Part shown: positions 8,809 through 16,970 of the stretch, in pieces | How the letters are laid out: every line of letters starts with the position of its first letter | Position numbering within the stretch: the stretch's first letter is position 1 | NCBI GenBank assembly: GCA_019636015.1 | Contig: JAHBYJ010000001.1 | Span: forward strand, 1,054,001-1,118,000 | Direction of reading: 5' to 3' | Source: Parvibaculaceae bacterium | Lineage (GTDB): Bacteria > Pseudomonadota > Alphaproteobacteria > Parvibaculales > Parvibaculaceae | Length of the DNA stretch: 64,000 bases | The notes under the pieces: model-generated | Databases searched by the model: none | What the model saw: the letters and a program-made list of their open reading frames with translations, nothing else | What the model was told of the DNA's origin: nothing | Made by a program: the position numbers and the translations under genes

Positions 8809-9726
8809 TCAGCGCAGACAGTCTGTCGAGACTCCCATGCGGCGGCAAGCCTGATGCGCGGGCGAGTTCGTCGCAAAGCGCATGGCAAAGCCTGCCGTAT
8901 TCGCAAGTGCCCGCACGGCGGGCCGCACAAACGGCCTTGCCGCTGCGGAAACGGCAACGCCGCATTGCTTCTGCAGATGCTCCGGCAAAAGATCGATCGC
9001 TGCCTGCGTGATGAGCCGCTGCACGGGCTTGCCCGCTTGTCCGAGCGGCGTCGCGTTGCGCACGAGCTCCAGAAATTCCTGCACCGTCTCATTCGCATAG
9101 AGCGTCGGCGTCATCTCGGCCATATAGGCGTCCATCTCCGCCTTCGATGTCGGCACCCATTCCGCGCCGAAGCCTTTGCCGATCGCCTCTCCCTCGCGGT
9201 AATAGCGGTCCTCGTCCTCGTGGCTCAGCGAAGGGTCGACATAGCGCTTGTAGGCATTGAAGAAGCCCCAGGCCGCGGTCACATGCACCCAGGTGAGAAG
9301 CTTCGGGTCCATTGCCCGGTAGGCATCGCCGTCATGCGTCGTGCCGGTGACGCGCTCGTGCATCCGCGTCACGCGCTGGAACGTCATCTCCGCCATCTTC
9401 GTCGGGCCATATGTCACGGCGGCGGCGGCCATGCCGGTGCGCTCCATCCGGCGGATCGGATCGACCTTGAAGGTCGAATGGTCCCACACGCCGGCCCGCA
9501 CATGCTTCTCGGCAAGCTCGAGGATCACCGCCGCAATGCCGCCCACCGCGCTCGCAATCGGGTTCGCGCTCACCTTCCAGCCGAGCGAGCCCGGCCCGAG
9601 CAGGCCCGGGTCGCCCGCGGGTTTGGAAAAATCGAGCCGCGGCATGGGGCTCGAATAGTCGCGCGCCGTCGCGCCCGTCTCCGCCCCGTCGCGTTTCAGC
9701 GCCGCCGCCTTGCCCTGTGCCGCCAT
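8809..9726 (-). CDS. MpaB-type oxygenase (DUF2236)
   Basis: Starting at the ATG at 9726 (GGGAGAG eight bases upstream) gives 305 residues. The protein matches the DUF2236 family, which includes the fungal MpaB oxygenase and the heme-dependent rubber oxygenase Lcp: DPIRRMERTG, then HERVTGTTHDGDAYRAMDP and LLTWVHVT, the region where family members place a conserved His and Arg near the cofactor. Known members cleave or oxidise hydrophobic chains. The substrate here is unknown. It lies 22 bases upstream of the acyl-CoA dehydrogenase on the same strand, suggesting one operon, and is divergent from a TetR regulator. Confidence 0.85.
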   Translation of the reverse strand: MAAQGKAAALKRDGAETGATARDYSSPMPRLDFSKPAGDPGLLGPGSLGWKVSANPIASAVGGIAAVILELAEKHVRAGVWDHSTFKVDPIRRMERTGMAAAAVTYGPTKMAEMTFQRVTRMHERVTGTTHDGDAYRAMDPKLLTWVHVTAAWGFFNAYKRYVDPSLSHEDEDRYYREGEAIGKGFGAEWVPTSKAEMDAYMAEMTPTLYANETVQEFLELVRNATPLGQAGKPVQRLITQAAIDLLPEHLQKQCGVAVSAAARPFVRPAVRALANTAGFAMRFATNSPAHQACRRMGVSTDCLR

Positions 9727-9845
9727 GATCTCTCTCCCGTTTTCTGCTGGCCCCTTCGTCAATATAATCCAAGTAATTGCTCGGAAAACTCGGATTCCCA
9801 CAGGCGCCGCGCTGCCTGCGCCATGTCCTTGGCGGACAGGATCAA

Positions 9846-10487
9846 GTGACTGATTTCAAACCGAAAAAATGGCCGAAACAGGCCCGCTCCAGAGCCAGTT
9901 TCGACGCCATTCTGGAAGGGGCTGCTCGGCTTTTGCGCAGGCAGGGCTATGAGGCGCTCACCACCAATCGCATCGCCGCCGAAGCCGGCGTCGGCATCGC
10001 CACGCTCTATGAGTTCTTCCCCAACAAGGAAGCGATCGTCGCCGAGCTTGTGGCCCGCCTCATGGCCAAGGTCGAGGCGAACATGGAAGAAGCCTTCGCC
10101 GAGGCAGTCGGGCAAGACCCCTGGCCCGCCGTCATCCACATGACGTCGCGCGCCGTCGGTTCGCTGGCCGAAGACCGGGAGGTCTTCCACGTCCTGCTCC
10201 GTCAGGTGCCCTTCGTGCCGCAATTGCCCGTGGTGATGGAGACGCGGGCCGCACTTGCCGCGCTCTCGCAGCGTGTCCGGATCACCGCGGCAGGCGCTCT
10301 CGATCTGCCCATGCCCGAGGAAGACGCCTGGCTCATCTCCGAGATGCTCTACAACGCGATCCTCGAAGTGGCCTTTCTGGATGTGGACGAAAAAAAGCGC
10401 GCCGAACTCACGAAGGAGCTGGCGCGCTTGACGTATCGCATGGCCGTTGGCCGCGATCCTGAGGCGGCCGGGAGCGTTTCCAGGTGA
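9846..10487 (+). CDS. TetR-family transcriptional regulator
   Basis: I use the GTG at 9846, giving 213 residues; a TTG at 9777 would add 23 residues that do not look like family sequence. Residues 12-60 form the TetR DNA-binding domain: an Arg-rich start (ARSRASFDAILEGAA), then the helix-turn-helix TTNRIAAEAGVGIATLYEFFPNKEAI. The C-terminal helices would form the ligand and dimer domain. It is divergent from the MpaB/acyl-CoA dehydrogenase operon and probably represses it, with an acyl-CoA-like ligand as the likely inducer; both points are inferred from position. Confidence 0.9.
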   Translation: MTDFKPKKWPKQARSRASFDAILEGAARLLRRQGYEALTTNRIAAEAGVGIATLYEFFPNKEAIVAELVARLMAKVEANMEEAFAEAVGQDPWPAVIHMTSRAVGSLAEDREVFHVLLRQVPFVPQLPVVMETRAALAALSQRVRITAAGALDLPMPEEDAWLISEMLYNAILEVAFLDVDEKKRAELTKELARLTYRMAVGRDPEAAGSVSR

Positions 10488-10532
10488 AGTGGAATCCGGT
10501 TCACCGTCCGGAAACGCGACAAAACAGAAAAC

Positions 10533-10568
10533 AGAATCTTTAGTTCCTGTGAGGGAACTAAAGATTCT
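10533..10568 (-). terminator. Hairpin terminator overlapping the stop codon
   Basis: A perfect 15-bp stem (10533-10547 with 10554-10568) closes a 6-base loop. On the minus strand it starts inside the stop codon of the acyl-CoA dehydrogenase gene and is followed by a T-rich stretch (GTTTTCTGTTTT), so it should end that transcript. It may also stop readthrough from the convergent TetR gene. Confidence 0.75.
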
Positions 10569-11775
10569 AGAGCCCCAGCACCGCCTTCGCCATGATGTTG
10601 CGCTGAACCTCGTTCGAGCCGCCGAAGATCGTCTGCGCGCGGGTGTTGAGGTATTTCGGCATCACCATCAGCGTGTGGTCGGCGCCCACAGGCTTCGTGT
10701 TCGAGCCCCAGGTCCGCGCTTCGATCACGTCGGGCTGCGCGTAATAGGCGATCGCCTCCACGCCAAGCTCGGTGATCTTCTGATTGGTGTCGGCGCCCTT
10801 CAGCTTGATGATCGACGCGGCCGCGCCCGGGTTCTGCCCGTTCGAAAGCTGCGACATGATCCGGTGTTCGGTGAATTCGACCGAGGTCGCCTCCACGTCG
10901 AGCTCGTCGATCTTGCGGCGGAAGGCCGGATCGTCGATCAGCTTCCGCCCGTCGCCGTCCCGCTCCATGCCGGCCATGGTCCGGAGCTTGTTCAGCGCAT
11001 TCTTCAGCGCCGCGCCATGCGCCGCGCCGCCGCGCTCGAATTCGAGCAGATATTTGGCGACCGTCCAGCCGTTGTTTTCCGCGCCCACGCGGTTCTTCTT
11101 CGGCACACGCACATCGTCGAAGAAAACCTGGTTCACTTCATGGTCGCCCGCCAGCGTGATGATCGGGTCGATCTTGATGCCCTTGGCCGGGAAGTCGTCG
11201 ATCAGGATGAAGGAAATCCCCTCCTGCGGCTTGGCGCTCGTGTCGGTCCGTACGAGGCAGAACATCTTGTTCGACTGATGCGCGCCCGTCGTCCAGAGCT
11301 TGGTGCCGTTGATGATGTAGTCGTCGCCATCGGAGACCGCGCGGCATTGCAGTGAGGCGAGGTCCGAGCCCGAACCCGGCTCCGAATAGCCCTGGCACCA
11401 CCAGTCGGTGCCGTCGAGAATGCGCGGCAGGTAATGGGCCTTCTGCTCTTCCGTGCCATGGCCCATCAGCGTCGGGCCGACCATCGAAAGGCCCATGTTG
11501 GAGCCGGCGGGTGCACCCGCCGCGGCGCATTCCGACGCCCAGATGAAGCGCTGCATCACGTTGAAGCCCGCGCCGCCATATTGCTTCGGCCAGCTTGGCG
11601 CCGCCCAGCCGCGCTTGTAGAGCCGCTTCAGCCATTCGACGCGCAGATCCTGGTCCGCCAGAATGCCCGGCGTCAGCCGCGCATGGGCTTTCAGATCTTC
11701 CGTCAGGTTTTCCTTCAGAAAGGCCCGCACCTCGTCGCGAAAGGCGACGTCCTCCGGCTTCATGGCGAGATCCAT
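10567..11775 (-). CDS. Acyl-CoA dehydrogenase
   Basis: The start at 11775 follows AAGGAG at eight bases and gives 402 residues (MDLAMKPEDVAFRDEV). Domain landmarks are SWPKQYGGAGF, WCQGYSEPGSGSDLAS, KLWTTGAHQSNKM and the C-terminal GGSNEVQRNIMAKAVLGL. The overall pattern resembles large-subunit acyl-CoA dehydrogenases of the pimeloyl-CoA/long-chain type. It converts a saturated acyl-CoA to the 2-enoyl-CoA in the cytoplasm. It is a paralogue of 7584-8786 and is transcribed alone, ending at the hairpin 10533-10568. Confidence 0.94.
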   Translation of the reverse strand: MDLAMKPEDVAFRDEVRAFLKENLTEDLKAHARLTPGILADQDLRVEWLKRLYKRGWAAPSWPKQYGGAGFNVMQRFIWASECAAAGAPAGSNMGLSMVGPTLMGHGTEEQKAHYLPRILDGTDWWCQGYSEPGSGSDLASLQCRAVSDGDDYIINGTKLWTTGAHQSNKMFCLVRTDTSAKPQEGISFILIDDFPAKGIKIDPIITLAGDHEVNQVFFDDVRVPKKNRVGAENNGWTVAKYLLEFERGGAAHGAALKNALNKLRTMAGMERDGDGRKLIDDPAFRRKIDELDVEATSVEFTEHRIMSQLSNGQNPGAAASIIKLKGADTNQKITELGVEAIAYYAQPDVIEARTWGSNTKPVGADHTLMVMPKYLNTRAQTIFGGSNEVQRNIMAKAVLGL

Positions 11776-11957
11776 CCCCGTACTCCTTCTTGTTCTGTCT
11801 CCGGCCTCGCCGGTTGTTGGAATGAGGATAAGGATTTTGCGGCAAGCGCCATAGCCAAACTTGCAAGGGAGGCCTGCACATCGGCGAACAGGCCGGAGGC
11901 AGCCGCAATGAAACAAAAGCCGCGAAACAGAGAGAAAATTGGCGCATTTCCGGCAGT

Positions 11958-11989
11958 TTGCGCGCCCGCAGCAATAATCTTGCTATAGA
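11958..11989 (+). promoter_or_regulatory. Candidate extended -10 promoter of the antiporter gene
   Basis: Within the 326-base gap 11776-12101 I see TGCTATAGA at 11981-11989, matching the extended -10 consensus at seven of nine positions, with TTGCGC at 11958-11963 as a poor, slightly distant -35. It lies about 110 bases before the ATG at 12102. The rest of the gap holds no gene. Confidence 0.4.
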
Positions 11990-12101
11990 CTGACCGGGAG
12001 ACAAATTTCGCGATTCGGGGGATTTCTGTTCCGAAAGGCCGCAATGCACATGCAGCCGGCCGCCTGACGGCGACAGACCCGCATGAGCATTGGGCGAGGC
12101 C

Positions 12102-13928
12102 ATGGATTTTGCCAACCAGGTCATCCTGGTTTCAGCAGGTCTGATCACATTCGCGATCTTCGCGGGCGCTTTGTCGTCGCGGATCGGCGCTCCCTTGCTG
12201 CTCGTCTTCCTCGCTTTCGGCATGCTGGTGGGCGAAGAAGGTCCGGGCGGCATCGTCTTCAACGATTTCAGCTTCGCCTATCTCGCCGGTTCCTTCGCTC
12301 TTGCGATCATCCTCTTCGATGGCGGTCTGCGCACCAGCAGCGCCGCGCTCCGCCGTGTCTGGGCGCCCGCCGGCGCGCTGGCGACCGCCGGCGTTGTCAT
12401 CACCGCGCTGATCACCGGCACCGCGGCGAAGTTCATCCTCGGCCTCGGCTGGACCGAGGCATTGCTGCTCGGCGCGATCGTCGGCTCGACCGACGCCGCC
12501 GCCGTCTTCCTGCTGCTGCATCAGCGCGGCCTCCGCCTGCGCCAGCGCGTGGCATCGACGCTGGAAGTCGAGTCCGCGGTCAACGACCCCATGGCGATCT
12601 TCCTCACTCTCGCCTTCGTCGGTATCGCGACGCAGGGCGTCGTGCTCGACAGCGTCGGCGCCGTGGCATCGCAGGTCGGCAACTTCCTCTGGCAGATGGT
12701 CGGCGGTGTCATCTTCGGCTTCGCGGGCGGCTGGCTCGTGCTGCGCGCCATCGACCGCCTCAACCTCTCCCCCGGCCTCTATCCCATCATGGTGGGCGCG
12801 CTCGCACTTCTCATCTTCGCGATCACCCAGTCTGCCGGCGCCAGCGGCTATGTCGCGATCTTCCTGATCGGATTCACCGTCGGCAACACGCCCCACCGCG
12901 CCACGAGCGAGATTGCCCGCTTCACTGATGGCATGGCCTGGCTCGCCCAGATCTGCATGTTCCTCATGCTCGGCCTTCTCGTCACGCCGTCGAACCTCGT
13001 ACCGCTCATCCTGCCGGGCCTTGCCGTCGCCGCCGTCATGTTTCTCGTGGCGCGGCCCATCGCCGTCTGGCTCTGCCTCAAGCCCTTCGGCTTCGCCCGC
13101 AACGAGACGGGCTTCATTTCCTGGCTCGGCCTGCGCGGTTCGGTAGCGGTCTTCCTCGCCGTCATTCCGGTCTTTGCGGGCGTCGAGGGCGCAAACACGC
13201 TCTTCGCGGTCGCCTATGTCATCGTCCTCGTCTCGCTCATCGCGCAGGGCTGGACGATTGCGCTCTCCGCACGCTGGAGCAAGGTGGAGCTGCCGCCACG
13301 CCCGGCGGCGAAGCGCGGCGTCGAGCTTGACCTGCCTGCCGGCAAGGGCAAGAGCGTCGTCGCCTATACGGTCGACCCCTTGAGCATTCTCGTGCTCCGC
13401 CGCATGAAGCGCCTGCCGCTGCCCGAAGGCACGACCGTCATCTCGGTCATGCGCGACGGCATTGTGCTCACCGAAGGTCACGGCGGCGAGTTGAAGGCCG
13501 GCGACATGGTGCTGCTGCTCATCAATGTCGATGCCGTGCCCGCGCTCGACCGTCTTTTCGGTGCGCGCCGCACCCGCGAGCGCAAGAAGGAAGAGGGCCT
13601 CGTCGATTTCACGCTGGAAGGTCACACCTCGGCGGCCGTGGTCGGCGACATCTACGGATTGGCGCTCAGCCCCGAGGAACGCGAACTCGACATCGCCACC
13701 TTCATGCGCTCCCGCCTCGGCAAGGATGTGAAGGAAGGCGCCCGCGTCCGGGTGGACGGCGTCGAACTCGTCGCGCGGCATGTGGAGGATGGCGCGATCG
13801 GCCAGGTCGGTCTCGATCTCGATCCGCCGGAGCAGGAAACGCTGGTTACCAGCATTCGCCGCCGCCTCCGCGACTCCGTCAGCGAATTGCGCGAGCTCTT
13901 CCTCGTGGAGCAGGACCGGAAGTCCTGA
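12102..13928 (+). CDS. CPA1-type potassium/proton antiporter with RCK_C domain
   Basis: From the ATG at 12102 the protein has 608 residues; an upstream TTG at 12090 is less likely because GGGCGAGG fits as the ribosome-binding site of the ATG. Residues 1-390 hold about twelve membrane segments with VGSTDAAAVFLLL and ESAVNDPMA, the ion-binding Asp motifs of the NhaP2/CvrA group. A TrkA-C (RCK_C) domain follows at about 405-485, then a CorC/HlyC-like transporter-associated domain. It exchanges K+ (or Na+) for H+ across the inner membrane. The cytoplasmic domains probably sense a nucleotide or the ion load. Confidence 0.92.
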   Translation: MDFANQVILVSAGLITFAIFAGALSSRIGAPLLLVFLAFGMLVGEEGPGGIVFNDFSFAYLAGSFALAIILFDGGLRTSSAALRRVWAPAGALATAGVVITALITGTAAKFILGLGWTEALLLGAIVGSTDAAAVFLLLHQRGLRLRQRVASTLEVESAVNDPMAIFLTLAFVGIATQGVVLDSVGAVASQVGNFLWQMVGGVIFGFAGGWLVLRAIDRLNLSPGLYPIMVGALALLIFAITQSAGASGYVAIFLIGFTVGNTPHRATSEIARFTDGMAWLAQICMFLMLGLLVTPSNLVPLILPGLAVAAVMFLVARPIAVWLCLKPFGFARNETGFISWLGLRGSVAVFLAVIPVFAGVEGANTLFAVAYVIVLVSLIAQGWTIALSARWSKVELPPRPAAKRGVELDLPAGKGKSVVAYTVDPLSILVLRRMKRLPLPEGTTVISVMRDGIVLTEGHGGELKAGDMVLLLINVDAVPALDRLFGARRTRERKKEEGLVDFTLEGHTSAAVVGDIYGLALSPEERELDIATFMRSRLGKDVKEGARVRVDGVELVARHVEDGAIGQVGLDLDPPEQETLVTSIRRRLRDSVSELRELFLVEQDRKS

Positions 13929-14009
13929 TCGCCGCGCCCGCTTGACCTTGCGGCAACGCCCTCTAGAGTCGCGCCCAACGAAAACATCTCAGAGGGAAGG
14001 CGAAGCGCC

Positions 14010-14780
14010 ATGGATCTCGGTCTCAAGGGCAAGAAGGCAATCGTCACAGGCGGCACGCGCGGCATCGGCCGCGCCATCGCCGAAACGCTGGCGCGGGAAG
14101 GCTGCGACGTCGCGATCTGCGCCCGCAATCAGGACCAGGTCGATGAGGCGGTTGCCGCTCTGTCGAAGCTCGGCGTGAAGGCCCATGGGGGCATCGCCGA
14201 TATTGCCGATGGCGAGGGTCTCAAGAAATGGATCGGCGATACCGCAAAGGCCATGGGCGGGCTCGACATTCTGGTCGCGAATGCCTCCGCGCTCGCGAAC
14301 GGCAATGACGAGAAGTCCTGGCGCGCCTGTTTCGAGATCGACGTGCTCGGCGCCGTCAACGCCCTCGAGGCAGCACTCCCCTTCCTCACGGAAGCCGCGA
14401 AGAAATCGGGCGACGCGTCCGCCACCTTCATCTCCTCGATCTCCGCTGCCGAAAACGACAATGCGAACGCCTATGGCGCGCAGAAGGCGGCGCAAATCCA
14501 TCTCGCAAAAGGCTATGCCCGCCAGCATGCGCCTGCCCATATCCGCGTGAACACGGTCTCGCCCGGCACGGTCTATTTCAAGGGCGGCGTCTGGAACATG
14601 ATCGAGGATCACATGCCCGCCATGTTCAAGCAGGCGATGGAGCGTAATCCCACCGGCCGCATGGCGACACCGCAGGACATCGCGAACGCAACGGTCTTCC
14701 TCGCCAGCCCCGCTTCGTCCTTCACCACCGGCACGAACCTCGTGGTCGACGGCGCAATCTCGCGGCGTGTGAATTTCTGA
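14010..14780 (+). CDS. Short-chain dehydrogenase/reductase
   Basis: The 256-residue protein has the classical SDR layout: the nucleotide-binding GGTRGIGRAIA near residue 12, an NNAG-like variant (VANASALA), Ser in ISSISAAEND and the catalytic YGAQKAA, then SPGTVYFKGG. C-terminal FLASPASSFTTGTNLVVDGA is typical of FabG-like members. It reduces or oxidises a carbonyl/hydroxyl pair with NAD(P)(H); the substrate, perhaps a 3-oxoacyl group, is inferred. It is monocistronic and followed by a family B palindromic repeat. Confidence 0.9.
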   Translation: MDLGLKGKKAIVTGGTRGIGRAIAETLAREGCDVAICARNQDQVDEAVAALSKLGVKAHGGIADIADGEGLKKWIGDTAKAMGGLDILVANASALANGNDEKSWRACFEIDVLGAVNALEAALPFLTEAAKKSGDASATFISSISAAENDNANAYGAQKAAQIHLAKGYARQHAPAHIRVNTVSPGTVYFKGGVWNMIEDHMPAMFKQAMERNPTGRMATPQDIANATVFLASPASSFTTGTNLVVDGAISRRVNF

Positions 14781-14798
14781 GCACTTCGTTTAATGAGG

Positions 14799-14892
14799 CG
14801 TCATGGCCCGGCTTGTCCGGGCCATCCACGTCTTTCTTTTTCTTAAGACTGCCGCAAAGACGTGGACGGCCCGAATAAATCGGGCCGTGACG
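14799..14892. repeat. Interspersed palindromic repeat, family B, paired copies
   Basis: Two 37-base arms (14799-14835 and 14856-14892) are inverted copies of each other with a few differences. Each contains its own hairpin: TGGCCCGG paired with CCGGGCCA on the left, and GGCCCG with CGGGCC on the right. The unit lies between convergent genes and may also act as a bidirectional terminator. A single related unit is at 18966. Confidence 0.8.
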
Positions 14893-14911
14893 AGCTGGGT
14901 TAGTTGAACGC

Positions 14912-15652
14912 TTAATCGCTTAACGCCATCCAGCGCCGCATCACGCGCCGCGCAAAATCTTCCTGCGCGACGAGCGATGCCTCGATCTGCGGCTTGATGA
15001 GCTTTTCGATCTCCGCTCGCGGCAGATCGAGTGCCTTGGCGCGCAATGTCGTCCAGCCGTCGAGAATCTCGCGCGTCACTTCAAGGTGAAACTGGAAGGC
15101 ATAGGTCCGCTCGCCGAGGCGGAACGCCTGGTTGGGGCAGGCGTCGCGCGTCGCAAGCCGCGTCACCCCGTCCGGCAGATCGAACGTGTCGCCATGCCAA
15201 TGCATGGTGCGAAGCCCGGGGGCCACGTCATGCAGCAGCGGATCGCGCGCCGCCGCCGCTTCCCAAGTCTGCGGCACGAAGCCCCATTCCTCATCCTCCT
15301 CGAGCTTCTCGCTCATCTTGTAGACCGGCGCCCCGAAGGCGCTCGCGACGATCTGCGAACCGAGGCAGACACCCATCACGGGCATGCCTTCGTCGTGGAA
15401 GCGCCGCACCAGCCGCTTGCTCTCCTCGATGAAGGGATAGCGCTCCGCCTCGTAAACGCCCATCACCCCGCCAAGCACCACCAGCGCATCGAAGCCATCC
15501 GCCGCCCCGGGCACGCCGCGCGCCTCGCCGGTCTCCATGTCGCGGCCATTCACCGTATCGATCTGCGTCGCACGGGCGCCCATCCGCGCCGCCTCGTCGA
15601 GCAGCACGCCGGGCGGCGAGTCGAGCGCATTCACAAGATAGAGAATATGCAT
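14912..15652 (-). CDS. Type 1 glutamine amidotransferase
   Basis: The 246-residue protein is a stand-alone class I amidotransferase of the GMP-synthase-like type. The nucleophile Cys96 lies in VMGVCLGSQIVA, and the catalytic His and Glu are in YAFQFHLEVT. VLGGVMGVYE before it builds the oxyanion region. It releases ammonia from glutamine, or acts as a gamma-glutamyl hydrolase; no synthetase domain is fused. It lies 10 bases downstream of the proline iminopeptidase on the same strand, suggesting a shared transcript and perhaps gamma-glutamyl or peptide turnover. Confidence 0.88.
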   Translation of the reverse strand: MHILYLVNALDSPPGVLLDEAARMGARATQIDTVNGRDMETGEARGVPGAADGFDALVVLGGVMGVYEAERYPFIEESKRLVRRFHDEGMPVMGVCLGSQIVASAFGAPVYKMSEKLEEDEEWGFVPQTWEAAAARDPLLHDVAPGLRTMHWHGDTFDLPDGVTRLATRDACPNQAFRLGERTYAFQFHLEVTREILDGWTTLRAKALDLPRAEIEKLIKPQIEASLVAQEDFARRVMRRWMALSD

Positions 15653-15662
15653 GGAAGCCGCG

Positions 15663-16631
15663 TCACACCTTGGCGTATCTGTCGCTCGCCCGCACCATCA
15701 CGTCGACGATGCCGGGCTCCGTCGCCGTGTGGCCGGCATCGGGTACGATGTTGAGTTCCGCCTCCGGCCAGGCTTTCGCAAGCTCCCAGGCGGTGAACAT
15801 CGGCGTCACCACGTCATAGCGGCCTTGGGCGATGACCCCGGGAACGCCCTTCAGCTTCCCTGCATTGCGGATCAGCTGGTCCTGCGGCTCGAAAAAGCCC
15901 TTGTTCATGAAGTAGTGGCATTCGATCCGCGCGAAGGCGAGGGCGAAATGCCCGTCCGCAAAGCGCTTCACGCGCTCGGGATCGGAATAAAGCGAGAGCG
16001 TCGTCCCCTCCCAGATGCTCCAGGCCTTGGCGCAGGCGATCTTCTCGGCCTCGTTCGTGCCCGTCAGGCGCTTGTAATAGGCGGCCATCAGGTTGCCGCG
16101 CTCCGCCTCCGGTATCGGCGCGATGAAATCCTCCCAGGCATCCGGGAACAGCGCGTCCGTCCCCTCCTGATAGAACCAGTGGAGCTCCCGCTCCCGGAGT
16201 GTGAAGATGCCGCGCAGGATGATCTCGGTCACGCGGCCGGGATGCGTCTCCGCATAGGCAAGCGCCAGCGTCGAGCCCCATGAGCCGCCGCAGAGCTGCC
16301 ACTTCTCGATGCCGAGATGCTCGCGGATGCGCTCCATATCCGCCACGAGGTCCCAGGTCGTGTTCTCTTTGAGCTCGGCATGCGGCGTCGACTTCCCGCA
16401 GCCCCGCTGGTCGAACAGGATGATGCGATAGGCTTCCGGGTTGTGCGTCCGCCGCATGGTCGGATTCGATCCGCCGCCCGGTCCTCCATGCACGATCACG
16501 ACGGGCTTGCCCTTCTGGTTGCCGCATTCCTCGAAATAGATCGTGTGCAAATCGGAAACCTTCAGCGTCCCCGTCCGGTAGGGCTCGATCTCGGGATAGA
16601 GGGGGCGCCGGTCGGCAGTCGTGTCGGGCAT
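15663..16631 (-). CDS. pip: Proline iminopeptidase
   Basis: The 322-residue alpha/beta hydrolase is full length for prolyl aminopeptidase of the S33 family. VHGGPGGGSNPTM supplies the oxyanion region, the nucleophile Ser117 is in CGGSWGSTLALAYA, and the His is in DAGHTATEPG, with the acid in RYDVVTP. A family-specific DQRGCGKSTPH follows the oxyanion loop. It removes N-terminal proline from peptides in the cytoplasm. It is the first gene of a pair with the amidotransferase. Confidence 0.93.
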   Translation of the reverse strand: MPDTTADRRPLYPEIEPYRTGTLKVSDLHTIYFEECGNQKGKPVVIVHGGPGGGSNPTMRRTHNPEAYRIILFDQRGCGKSTPHAELKENTTWDLVADMERIREHLGIEKWQLCGGSWGSTLALAYAETHPGRVTEIILRGIFTLRERELHWFYQEGTDALFPDAWEDFIAPIPEAERGNLMAAYYKRLTGTNEAEKIACAKAWSIWEGTTLSLYSDPERVKRFADGHFALAFARIECHYFMNKGFFEPQDQLIRNAGKLKGVPGVIAQGRYDVVTPMFTAWELAKAWPEAELNIVPDAGHTATEPGIVDVMVRASDRYAKV

Positions 16632-16757
16632 GTCCGCTCCTTGCGGGCTACGGGGAATCTGCGGATCGCAGGAATCAACTCATTGAATTTGTAGCGGAAT
16701 TTCGCCCCGAGGTCAGAGGTCGGCAAGGGCGTTTACCATTTTTTTGTTTTTCTCCCC

Positions 16758-16804
16758 ACACAAGCAATTGACCTCGGGGAAGAGACAGATACTATATCTG
16801 GACG
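16758..16804 (+). promoter_or_regulatory. nrdAB promoter with two NrdR-like boxes
   Basis: A sigma-70-like promoter is visible: TTGACC at 16768-16773, a 16-base spacer and TACTAT at 16790-16795. Two 16-base sites resemble the NrdR box: ACACAAGCAATTGACC (16758-16773, overlapping the -35) and ATACTATATCTGGACG (16789-16804, overlapping the -10). Their centres are 31 bp apart, about three helical turns, which is the usual NrdR geometry. NrdR would repress nrdAB when dATP is plentiful. The gap 16632-16970 otherwise contains only a leader of about 170 bases. Confidence 0.7.
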
Positions 16805-16970
16805 CGCGCTGCTTCGCGGGGGACCATCTCAGAGCGGTAGCGCAATCACTGAAATAGCGAGTTCTGCCCGGCGTACGGGGCAGGAAGACGGCGGGAGACT
16901 ATCTGCTCGCCGGATGGGGAACTTTTGCCCGCTTCGGATGCGGCGAAGCAAGGCAGACCGGGGACAGAAC

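Noticed and set aside
12132..13781. A 549-codon minus-strand frame opposite the antiporter gene
   Set aside because: Shadow of a clear CPA1 antiporter; rich in Asp, Arg and His with no domain.
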